A DNA stretch of 6,932 nt, taken from positions 1 through 6,932 of the forward strand of contig JBKPDW010000352.1 of assembly GCA_046728115.1 (NCBI GenBank). The letters are read 5' to 3'. The notes under the pieces were generated by a model that saw only the letters and a list, made by a program, of their open reading frames with translations, did no database searches and was not told the DNA's origin. The stretch's first letter is position 1. Each line of letters begins with the position of its first letter. Source of the DNA: CAVSWN01 sp046728115 (lineage in GTDB: Bacteria; Acidobacteriota; Vicinamibacteria; Vicinamibacterales; CAVVIG01). The position numbers and the translations under genes are program-made. Positions 1 to 6,142 of the stretch are shown here, piece after piece.

Positions 1-849
1 GGTACGACAGACTTCGTCGGGAACGTTCAGCCGATTACCTGGACGAACAATTTCGGCACGGGCGCTACCGTCAATATCGATCTGAGCCGTGACGGCGGTG
101 GTACATGGACGCGTATCGCGTCGGCAGTCGCGAATTCGACGGCATCCGGCGGCACTTTCAACTGGACAGCGACAGCGCCGCCGACCACGACGGCGAAAAT
201 CCGCATCACGTGGACGACAAACACGAGCATTGCCGCAACCACCGACAATTTCACGATTTTGAGCCCGACGATGGCGGTTACAGCACCCGCTGGCGGCACG
301 AACTGGCGCGTGGGATCAGTTCAGACTATCAGCTGGACGAACAACTTCGGGGCAGACGCTACCGTCAACCTCGACGTCAGCCGCAATAACGGCAACACAT
401 GGAGCCGGATCGCATCGGCGGTGTCGAACTCGAGCGCGAGCGGTGGAAGCTTCAATTGGACCGTCACGAGCCCGACGACGTCCAACGCGCGAGTCCGCGC
501 CGTCTGGACGGCGAATTCGAACGTGACTGGAACGACGGGCAACTTCACGATCGCGAACCCGACGATTACCGTTACGAATCCAGACTCGTCGACTGCAGTC
601 TGGTCGGTCGGAACGACGGCGACCATCACCTGGACCGATAATCTCGGGCCGCTCGAGAACGTTCAGATCCAACTTTCGCTCGACGGAGGATCGACGTACG
701 GCATCACATTGGCGTCTTCGATTTCCTCGACCGGAAGTATGAGCGTGACGGTCCAACCATCATGGGTGACAAGCCGCGCGCGCGTCAGAGTGAGATGGGT
801 CACGAACACATCAGTCAGCGACAGTTCGCATCAAAACTTCACGATCCGT
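1..849 (+). repeat. Three tandem ~294-297 bp coding repeats
   Basis: The repeat units are 1-258 (truncated by the window), 259-552 and 553-849. The anchor TGGAC(G/C) codons fall at 40, 334 and 631, so the spacing is 294 then 297 nt and stays in frame. Units 1 and 2 are close: roughly 60% identical at protein level by manual alignment of 78 residues, and visibly alike in DNA (for example TGGACGAACAA(T/C)TTCGG in both). Unit 3 is clearly more diverged. This fits duplication of an Ig-like domain, with units 1 and 2 the more recent pair. Confidence 0.8.
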
Positions 850-852
850 TAG
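1..852 (+). CDS. Tandem Ig-like repeat surface/secreted protein (5' partial)
   Basis: The reading frame is open from base 1 and ends at TAG 850-852, giving the last 283 residues; the start and any signal peptide lie outside the window. The protein is almost entirely three tandem units of about 98 residues, each with a WT(N/D)N strand near its start and each ending in NFTI (residues 83-86, 181-184, 279-282). It is rich in Ser, Thr, Asn, Val and Gly and has almost no Cys or Lys, as expected for extracellular beta-sandwich domains. The pattern resembles bacterial versions of the Ser-Thr-rich GPI-anchored/Kre9-KNH domain (Pfam PF10342); that is recognition by eye. Each unit carries an Asp-box-like stretch, SRDGGGTW at residues 29-36 being the clearest. 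The protein stops one residue after the last repeat, with no sorting signal or membrane helix. The next gene begins 24 nt downstream, so co-transcription is likely. Likely an adhesin or surface structural protein; exact function unknown. Confidence 0.8.
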   Translation, partial: GTTDFVGNVQPITWTNNFGTGATVNIDLSRDGGGTWTRIASAVANSTASGGTFNWTATAPPTTTAKIRITWTTNTSIAATTDNFTILSPTMAVTAPAGGTNWRVGSVQTISWTNNFGADATVNLDVSRNNGNTWSRIASAVSNSSASGGSFNWTVTSPTTSNARVRAVWTANSNVTGTTGNFTIANPTITVTNPDSSTAVWSVGTTATITWTDNLGPLENVQIQLSLDGGSTYGITLASSISSTGSMSVTVQPSWVTSRARVRVRWVTNTSVSDSSHQNFTIR

Positions 853-876
853 TCGACAAAGCGTGAACCGACAGCG

Positions 877-2805
877 ATGAGCCGGATACTTGTAACAGGT
901 GGCTGCGGGTTCATCGGATCCCACGTGGCCGAGACACTTTTGCGGCGCGGCCACACGGTTACCGTGCTCGATGATCTCAGCGGTGGCTTCACGGACAACC
1001 TGGCCTCTGGCATACGATTCGAGCGCGGAAGTATCACTGACCGAGAACTCGTCGACTGGTTGTTCACGCGCGGGCGATTCGAATACGTTTACCACCTTGC
1101 GGCATACGCGGCTGAAGGCCTGAGCCACTTCATCAAGCGGTTCAACTACACCAACAATCTCCTCGGCAGCGTCACGCTCATCAACGCTGCGGTCAATCAC
1201 GGCGTCAAGTGTTTCGTATTCACGTCGTCGATCGCCGTGTATGGAGACAGCGCTGCCCTCCCGATGCGTGAAGAGGCCACGCCAACTCCCAACGACTCCT
1301 ATGGCATCGCGAAGCTGGCTGTCGAGCAAGAACTGATGGCCTCACGTGCCATGTTCGGCCTCGACTACATTATCTTCAGGCCTCACAACGTCTTCGGCGA
1401 ACGTCAGAACATCGGCGACAAGTACCGCAATGTCGTTGGCATCTTCATGAATCAGATTCTACAGAACCAGTCGATGACGATCTTCGGAGACGGCCAGCAG
1501 ACAAGGGCCTTCACCCACATCGACGATGTGGCGCCACTTCTCGCCGAAGCCATTGGCGTTCCGGGAGCTTACAATCAGATCTTCAACGTCGGCTCAGATC
1601 GGCCATATTCACTGAATGAGTTGGCGGCTGCTGTCGCGCGCGCAATGGGTGTGGAAGAACGAGTCGAGCATTTGCCAGCGCGCCATGAAACAATGAACGC
1701 CTTCGCAAGTCACGACAAACTGCGTCGGATATTTGGCGAACATCACTGCGTAAGTTTGGAGTCCGGGTTAGAGCGAATGGCAGCCTGGGCCAGACGGCAT
1801 GGCGCCCGCAAGAGTCGAGACTTCGGCAACATCGAGATCCGCAGGCAACTTCCGGCCTCATGGGCGAAGCCGACACCGCGCGGCCGGGTTGTCACGGTGA
1901 TCCTGAATACCAATCGCAGAGACGAAACGCTCGCTTGTCTCGAATCCGTATCAAGCAGCAACGGCGTTGACAACCATGTGATCGTGCTGGACAACGCGTC
2001 ACGAGACGGCTCAGTTCACGCCATTCGTTCTCAATTCCCAGCAGCCGAGATCATTTCGCTTAAGGAGGACCGCGGATATGCCGGCAACAACAATGTCGGC
2101 ATTCAAGCGGCATTGTCGCACCAACCGGAGTGGATTCTGCTCCTCAACGAGGACACGCTGCTCGATCCCAACTGCCTGCGCTCGATGCTCGACGTGGGCG
2201 AGTCCGATCCGCGAATCGGCGTCATCGGCCCGATGGTATTCCACGCAGATGAGCCCACTGTCATCCAATCCGCTGGCGGCGTGCTGTCCCGCCGCTGGCA
2301 CGCGACGCACCTCGCAGCAAACGAACCTTACGTCGGGCAATTCGCCGAAGCTCACGACGTGGATTGGATTTCTGGATGCGGTCTACTTGTCAGGCGGGCA
2401 ATGGTCGAGCACATCGGGATGCTCGATGAACGGTTCTATTACTACTGGGAGGAGACCGAATGGTGCGTGCGCGCGCGACGCGCAGCGTGGCGCGTCGTTC
2501 ACGTGCCTGGCGCGAAACTATGGCACAGCGGAGTACGCAGAGATTATCGACCGAGTCCAAACGTTACGTACTACGATACGCGAAACCGTCTGCTGATGTT
2601 TGCCAAGCACGATGCTCCGGTGGCCGCATGGGCGGATGCGTGGATGCAGACACTGCGGACGTTGCTATCGTGGACGTTCCGGCCTCGATGGCGCACGATG
2701 CGTGCGCATCGCGATGCGATGTGCCACGGTATATTCGATTTCATCCGGGGACGATGGGGAATCCGTGCCACTCTGACAATGCCCTCACATCCCGGCGCGG
2801 AGTGA
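877..2805 (+). CDS. Fused NAD-dependent nucleotide-sugar epimerase and GT2 glycosyltransferase
   Basis: One uninterrupted 642-residue frame encodes two enzymes. Residues 1-310 form an extended SDR of the UDP-glucose 4-epimerase type: the Rossmann motif TGGCGFIGSH (7-16) binds NAD, TSS (116-118) supplies the catalytic Ser/Thr, and SYGIAK (141-146) holds the Tyr142/Lys146 pair. RPHNVFGERQN (168-178) and FGDGQQTRAF (203-212) are substrate-side motifs. After a basic linker (about 311-337), residues 338-575 form a GT-A glycosyltransferase family 2 domain of the rhamnosyltransferase-like group: DNAS (372-375), GYAGNNN (400-406), NED (424-426) in the metal/nucleotide-binding DXD position, and YYYWEETEWC (521-530) around the likely catalytic base. 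The tail ends with the GRWG (625-628) often seen in such GTs. Each half has normal full length. No internal start with a ribosome site precedes the GT half (GTG at 1897 has none). The ATG at 877 has only a weak purine-rich upstream sequence. Sugar specificity of either half cannot be read from the sequence. Confidence 0.9.
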   Translation: MSRILVTGGCGFIGSHVAETLLRRGHTVTVLDDLSGGFTDNLASGIRFERGSITDRELVDWLFTRGRFEYVYHLAAYAAEGLSHFIKRFNYTNNLLGSVTLINAAVNHGVKCFVFTSSIAVYGDSAALPMREEATPTPNDSYGIAKLAVEQELMASRAMFGLDYIIFRPHNVFGERQNIGDKYRNVVGIFMNQILQNQSMTIFGDGQQTRAFTHIDDVAPLLAEAIGVPGAYNQIFNVGSDRPYSLNELAAAVARAMGVEERVEHLPARHETMNAFASHDKLRRIFGEHHCVSLESGLERMAAWARRHGARKSRDFGNIEIRRQLPASWAKPTPRGRVVTVILNTNRRDETLACLESVSSSNGVDNHVIVLDNASRDGSVHAIRSQFPAAEIISLKEDRGYAGNNNVGIQAALSHQPEWILLLNEDTLLDPNCLRSMLDVGESDPRIGVIGPMVFHADEPTVIQSAGGVLSRRWHATHLAANEPYVGQFAEAHDVDWISGCGLLVRRAMVEHIGMLDERFYYYWEETEWCVRARRAAWRVVHVPGAKLWHSGVRRDYRPSPNVTYYDTRNRLLMFAKHDAPVAAWADAWMQTLRTLLSWTFRPRWRTMRAHRDAMCHGIFDFIRGRWGIRATLTMPSHPGAE

Positions 2806-2970
2806 CCTCGCAGCGCGCAAGGACTCCGGGCACCAGGTCGTTTGACTCATCCGCCTCTGTCAAATGGTCGGCGGTTGGCTGGAATCGCGCAGAAACGATC
2901 GAGGTAGTCTTCTTCCAAACGCCCTATTCGGCGCCGACTCTCTTCTATGGACGGATCCCTTGACGAGGGC
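2806..2970. other. Convergent intergenic region, no clear terminator
   Basis: This 165-nt gap separates the 3' ends of the epimerase-GT fusion (plus) and the beta-barrel gene (minus). The only dyads seen are weak: TTTGAC at 2841-2846 with GTCAAA at 2859-2864 (12-nt loop), a 10-bp palindrome TCGGCGCCGA at 2928-2937, and CCCT/AGGG at 2957-2969. None is a GC-rich hairpin followed by a T-tract on either strand, so termination here is probably Rho-dependent or by transcript collision. No credible gene was found in it. Confidence 0.5.
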
Positions 2971-4242
2971 TCAGCGCTCGAATGGCGTGGGGCGATCCAA
3001 ACGCTGAAAGCGTCCTGAGCCGTACGTGAGGAATCCGACGGCTCGGAGTCCACGGTAGCCGTCTGGGCCATTCTTGGATGCATGCTCGAGCGTCCAACCG
3101 ATGCGAGTCCGCTGTCCCACTCGGTAGGCAATCGCGCCGCCGAATTCAACAACATTTTCGACGGGTCGATTGGATGGTCCAAGAGCAGGTGGCCGGTAAT
3201 CGAGAAAATATTCCCCACCAAACGCCGCGGTGTCCCACCGGCCGGCCAATCTGTTCGCGAGCGTCAATCCGACTCCCGACGCCACGTAGTACGCGAGCGC
3301 GGGGTCATAAGAGTACTGCAGATCCCGGCTTATATACAGTTTGAGCAGTGTTCCTTCTGCGAGTCCATAACCGATATTCGCACGCGCAAACATACCGTTG
3401 AAATCGGCAGCACCGGACGCGGGGGAAAGGAAGCGCTCATATCCAGCAACGACGTTCCCGAACAGAGCTCTTGTCCCAGAGAATTCCAGCACGGGAGCCA
3501 CGCGAGTCGAGTGGCCATCCCGGATCGGCGAGAATCGAAAGCGGTCATCCTGCGTCTCGACAGTGAACCCCAGCGCGGTATATCGACTGAGTGCGTACGC
3601 CATCATCGCGCCAACGCCTCTCGTATCGCGGTTCAACTTCTCACGCAGACTGGACGACTGATAGATCGCGTCGGCGTCCCAGTTCGTTCGTATCAATCGC
3701 ACGAAGCCGCGTAAGGTCGTCCGGTCCGACAGCGTCACTTCGGCGCCCGTGCTCCAGTCATTTTCGAGGCGCAGCGATTTGTACCCGATCTCGAAGCCAG
3801 TCGGATTGGCATTGGTTCGTCGGCGGTTCCAACTGATGTAAGGCCTGATGAGACTATGTGTCCGCTCGAATCTGACTCCGACCTGGCTGTTGATGGCGCC
3901 CACATGGTGCGCAAATCTTACGGCTTCGACGGCACCGTGCATCGACATCTGGAAACGCGGCTGGGTCCACCAGCCTTCGATCTGCGGTACTGCGAACGTC
4001 TCAAGATCGGCAAGGGCGACAGGCTCACGATAAGCATTCGTGTCGTATCCGTTCGAGACGACGAGCGCTGGCGTGAAAGCAAGCGAGCCAAGGCGATACT
4101 GTGCGCTGTCGCTGGCACTGTCGCCTCCCTGCGCCAGAAGTGATGGGCCGACTGATACCCACCAGATCGCGAACGCCCACGCCACGATTGTGCGAGACCA
4201 ACAGGCAACGGACTGATCGCCCCTCTTGTCAGCTGCCCACAT
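2971..4242 (-). CDS. Outer-membrane beta-barrel protein, EpsL/BBP2-like, of an exopolysaccharide locus
   Basis: The 423-residue product starts with a polar segment containing K6, R7 and R17, then a hydrophobic core (about 18-36) ending SLLA before Gln38, consistent with a Sec signal peptide. The mature part alternates polar and hydrophobic residues, is rich in Tyr, Trp, Arg and Gly, and contains GYDTNAYRE (65-73) close to the start, a hallmark of putative beta-barrel porin 2 (Pfam PF10082), the group that includes EpsL-type proteins of exopolysaccharide operons. It is expected to sit in the outer membrane and help polysaccharide export or anchoring; that role comes from family and neighbours. 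ATG 4242 lies inside the end of the kinase gene (14-nt overlap), has little Shine-Dalgarno upstream, and probably depends on translational coupling. A GTG at 4185 would shorten the n-region but has no ribosome site at useful distance. The C-terminus ends ...PFER, not in the usual aromatic residue. Confidence 0.82.
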   Translation of the reverse strand: MWAADKRGDQSVACWSRTIVAWAFAIWWVSVGPSLLAQGGDSASDSAQYRLGSLAFTPALVVSNGYDTNAYREPVALADLETFAVPQIEGWWTQPRFQMSMHGAVEAVRFAHHVGAINSQVGVRFERTHSLIRPYISWNRRRTNANPTGFEIGYKSLRLENDWSTGAEVTLSDRTTLRGFVRLIRTNWDADAIYQSSSLREKLNRDTRGVGAMMAYALSRYTALGFTVETQDDRFRFSPIRDGHSTRVAPVLEFSGTRALFGNVVAGYERFLSPASGAADFNGMFARANIGYGLAEGTLLKLYISRDLQYSYDPALAYYVASGVGLTLANRLAGRWDTAAFGGEYFLDYRPPALGPSNRPVENVVEFGGAIAYRVGQRTRIGWTLEHASKNGPDGYRGLRAVGFLTYGSGRFQRLDRPTPFER

Positions 4243-5215
4243 AGATAATCTTGCTGCCTGCGCGCTCTATCGAGAACGGAATCTCGCGCAACCCCATTTG
4301 CTGCATGACACGACGAACACGCGCCTGATGAGTCGGGGACACACTGACGAGGAGACAGCCTCCGGCGCCCGCACCTAGCACCTTGCCCCCATCAGCACCA
4401 GCCTGCCGCGCTTTCCGATAGTAGCCGTCGAGACTTCCGTTAGTGACCGACGATGCCATCTGCTTCTTCAGTTCCCAGGCGCGATCGAGGATGCGACCGA
4501 AATGCGCCGTCTCGTTCCGTAGCAGCTGACACCGGAGTTCCTCGGACAGCCACACAAGCTGATCCATCGCCGCCTTGACGTGGCCGTTCGAGGCGATGCG
4601 TCGCTTCGCATGGCGCAGAACCGAGCTGGCCGATCGCTGCATGCCGGTGTAGAACAGCATCAGACGGCCCACCACCGACTCAATCGATTCTCGCGAGCAG
4701 ATAATCGGATTCACCTCGACCGTCTCGTCCGGGTTGAAGCGAATATGCTGGAAGCCACCATACGCAGCGATGTACTGATCCTGCTTGCCAATCGGCTTCC
4801 CCAAGATGTCCACCTCAATGGCGCAGGCCTGTTTCGCGAGGTCTTCGGCCGACATGTGTCGACCTTGGTAGGCATACAGCGCGTTGAGAACGCCGACCGT
4901 TACGGTTGAGGACGAGGCGAGCCCGATACCGGCCGGCAGATCGGCGATGGTCGTGATTTCGACACCGCCCGTGATGCCAACCATCTTCATCGCCGACCGG
5001 ATCAGATCATGCTGGAGATCATCCACCCGATCCACGATCTCGGTTTTCGTGTACGACACGCGAATGGAGCTGTCGAACCGCTTGTTCACGGTCACATACA
5101 TATAACGGTCGATGGCCATCGCCACCACGCAGCCCGGCCGGACCTGGTAATACTGGCGCAGGTCCGACCCGCCTCCGACCAGGCTCACGCGGAAGGGCGT
5201 GCGAGAAATGATCAC
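4229..5215 (-). CDS. hddA: GHMP kinase, D-glycero-alpha-D-manno-heptose-7-phosphate kinase-like
   Basis: From GTG 5215 the product is 328 residues and begins (M)IISRTPFRVSLVGGGSDL, the typical N-terminus of the HddA group of GHMP kinases. The ATP-binding loop PAGIGLASSST is at residues 94-104 and the C-terminal glycine motif GGKVLGAGAGG at 276-286. HddA phosphorylates D-glycero-D-manno-heptose 7-phosphate at C1 to give the 1,7-bisphosphate, second step of the GDP-D-glycero-alpha-D-manno-heptose route in the cytoplasm. The frame extends upstream to an ATG at 5278, but that adds 21 unlike residues overlapping the preceding gene. GTG 5215 has GGAGG five bases upstream (5221-5225) and forms a GTGA overlap with the neighbour's stop, so it is preferred. 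The adjacent nucleotidyltransferase supports a heptose role; a fucose- or other sugar-kinase specificity within GHMP is the main alternative. Confidence 0.85.
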   Translation of the reverse strand: MIISRTPFRVSLVGGGSDLRQYYQVRPGCVVAMAIDRYMYVTVNKRFDSSIRVSYTKTEIVDRVDDLQHDLIRSAMKMVGITGGVEITTIADLPAGIGLASSSTVTVGVLNALYAYQGRHMSAEDLAKQACAIEVDILGKPIGKQDQYIAAYGGFQHIRFNPDETVEVNPIICSRESIESVVGRLMLFYTGMQRSASSVLRHAKRRIASNGHVKAAMDQLVWLSEELRCQLLRNETAHFGRILDRAWELKKQMASSVTNGSLDGYYRKARQAGADGGKVLGAGAGGCLLVSVSPTHQARVRRVMQQMGLREIPFSIERAGSKIIYVGS

Positions 5216-5958
5216 AGTGCCCTCCGCAATCCCGTATTCGCGTCCGCATCTGCGTGCGCCCGGGTGCGCGCCGCCCACTCGCTCGCACCCGCGGTCAGCG
5301 CGGCGGGAGTACCGATGTCCAGCAGATATCCGTCAACCAGGGTGGCGTACATGCGCCCAACGAGGTTGGGGAAGACGTCGGTGCCGAAATCAATCACTCC
5401 TGCTCGCCGGGGGATCGCCTCGAAGAGCGACTGACGCGCGACATAGATGCCGGCGTTCGCGAGATCCCCGGCCGGATTCGCTGGCTTCTCGTGGAAGCCG
5501 CACACGATACCCGCCGGACCGAGCTGCACGATTCCGGCACTCTTTGGAATGGGTGCCCGAAACAGCCCCATCGAGAGTGGTGCATCGTGCCTTCGATGAA
5601 AGGCGAGAAGCTTCGCCAGTGATGCGTCCGTCAGATTGTCGGCATACAGCACGAAGAAGCTCTCCTCTCCCTCGACGAACGCTTGATTGGCACGCACAGT
5701 GCCGGCATTGCCCATGGGCTCCGACTCCCGGACCAGCCGTACGGCTACCCCCCCATTCCACTCTCGAAGAAACCGTTCCACAGCATCGGCGTGCCTTGAC
5801 ACATTGATCAGAACCTCCGTGATGCCGTGGCAAGCACAAAGATCGAGCCATATCGCCAGCAACGGAGAGCCGTTGATTGGCGCAAGGCACTTGGGCAACC
5901 GGTCCGTCAACGGTCGCAGTCGCTCACCCAGACCACCGGCCAGCACGAACGCCTTCAT
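5212..5958 (-). CDS. hddC: Sugar-1-phosphate nucleotidyltransferase, HddC-like (GDP-heptose forming)
   Basis: The 248-residue product is a complete nucleotidyltransferase (NTP_transferase fold). It has the nucleotide loop AGGLGERLRPLT (7-18) with P22-K23 just after it, the metal-site region YADN (105-108, Asp107), EKP (157-159), NAGIY (168-172) and DIGTP (214-218, second metal Asp likely Asp214). Such enzymes join a sugar 1-phosphate to an NTP, releasing pyrophosphate. Next to an HddA-type kinase the best reading is HddC, which makes GDP-D-glycero-alpha-D-manno-heptose; motifs alone would also fit mannose-1-phosphate guanylyltransferase or another hexose-1-phosphate nucleotidyltransferase. 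ATG 5958 has GTGGAG (5970-5975) upstream at a slightly long spacing of 11 nt. It is the first gene of the minus-strand operon and its stop overlaps the kinase start by four bases. The final 20 or so residues are Ala/Arg/Asp-rich and probably not part of the core fold. Confidence 0.83.
   Translation of the reverse strand: MKAFVLAGGLGERLRPLTDRLPKCLAPINGSPLLAIWLDLCACHGITEVLINVSRHADAVERFLREWNGGVAVRLVRESEPMGNAGTVRANQAFVEGEESFFVLYADNLTDASLAKLLAFHRRHDAPLSMGLFRAPIPKSAGIVQLGPAGIVCGFHEKPANPAGDLANAGIYVARQSLFEAIPRRAGVIDFGTDVFPNLVGRMYATLVDGYLLDIGTPAALTAGASEWAARTRAHADADANTGLRRAL
5221..5225 (-). promoter_or_regulatory. Shine-Dalgarno GGAGG fixing the GTG start of the sugar kinase
   Basis: On the minus strand GGAGG is followed by five bases and then GTG at 5215-5213. 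The G of this GTG and the TGA stop of the upstream nucleotidyltransferase (5214-5212) share the four bases GTGA. This decides the kinase start and implies termination-reinitiation coupling. Confidence 0.8.
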
Positions 5959-6041
5959 CGCCGATTCAACTCCACGTCGACCACCGACTCGAGATCAACG
6001 GCGTCGATGACCTTTGACCTCTCGGGGGAAGACTTGATTCC

Positions 6042-6070
6042 TTGACACCAGCAATCAGCTCTTTCATAAG
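6042..6070 (+). promoter_or_regulatory. Sigma70-like promoter for the sugar transferase gene
   Basis: A perfect -35 TTGACA (6042-6047) is followed after exactly 17 nt by CATAAG (6065-6070), which matches the TATAAT consensus at four of six positions. Transcription would start near 6077, leaving a 5' leader of roughly 65 nt to the GTG at 6143 or about 150 nt to the GTG at 6230. Consensus match only; no experimental support. Confidence 0.5.
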
Positions 6071-6074
6071 CGGC

Positions 6075-6102
6075 AATACAACAGAGATTTACCGCTGTTC
6101 AA
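6075..6102 (-). promoter_or_regulatory. Weak promoter candidate for the hddC-hddA-barrel operon
   Basis: Read on the minus strand, TTGAAC (6102-6097) and TGTATT (6080-6075) are 16 nt apart and each matches the sigma70 consensus at four of six positions. It would overlap the predicted start point of the plus-strand promoter, so the two would compete. Such matches are common by chance. Confidence 0.2.
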
Positions 6103-6142
6103 CGCGGCAAACGAGGTTGATGGCTCAGATGATGCAAAGTCT

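Larger units (their letters stand above)
5959..6142. other. Divergent intergenic promoter region
   Basis: This 184-nt gap lies between two divergently transcribed genes and must hold the start signals for both. It contains a strong plus-strand promoter candidate, a weaker minus-strand one, and a 7-bp direct repeat GCGGCAA at 6070-6076 and 6104-6110. An inverted pair AGCGG (6069-6073) and CCGCT (6092-6096) overlaps the same stretch. The repeats could bind a regulator or be chance. The frame of the downstream sugar transferase stays open back to 6038 but has no ATG, GTG or TTG before 6143. Confidence 0.55.

Noticed and set aside
316..756. Minus-strand 146-codon frame opposite the repeat protein
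   Set aside because: Arg-rich shadow of the repeat-encoding frame; the repeated pattern is explained by the plus-strand Ig-like units.
1..849. CRISPR-like or non-coding tandem repeat
   Set aside because: The period is ~295 bp, in frame, with divergence concentrated at the protein level, which marks a protein-domain repeat.
1897..1899. Internal GTG as a separate start for the GT2 half of the fusion
   Set aside because: No purine-rich ribosome site upstream (the preceding bases are C/G/T-rich) and it falls inside the first beta-strand of the domain.
2841..2864. TTTGAC/GTCAAA dyad as an intrinsic terminator
   Set aside because: Six A/T-leaning base pairs with a 12-nt loop and no T-tract after it on either strand.
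2460..2963. Plus-strand 167-codon frame overlapping the end of the fusion gene and the convergent gap
   Set aside because: It overlaps the highly conserved GT2 C-terminal region in another phase, its product has no domain-like pattern, and it runs on only because of GC-rich codon bias.
3082..3714. Plus-strand 210-codon frame opposite the barrel gene
   Set aside because: It is antisense to a clear signal-peptide-bearing beta-barrel gene; the product is low in hydrophobic pattern and has no ribosome site.
5199..5807. Plus-strand 202-codon frame opposite the nucleotidyltransferase
   Set aside because: Arg/Pro/Ser/His-rich product typical of the reverse complement of a GC-rich gene; the minus-strand gene has all catalytic motifs.
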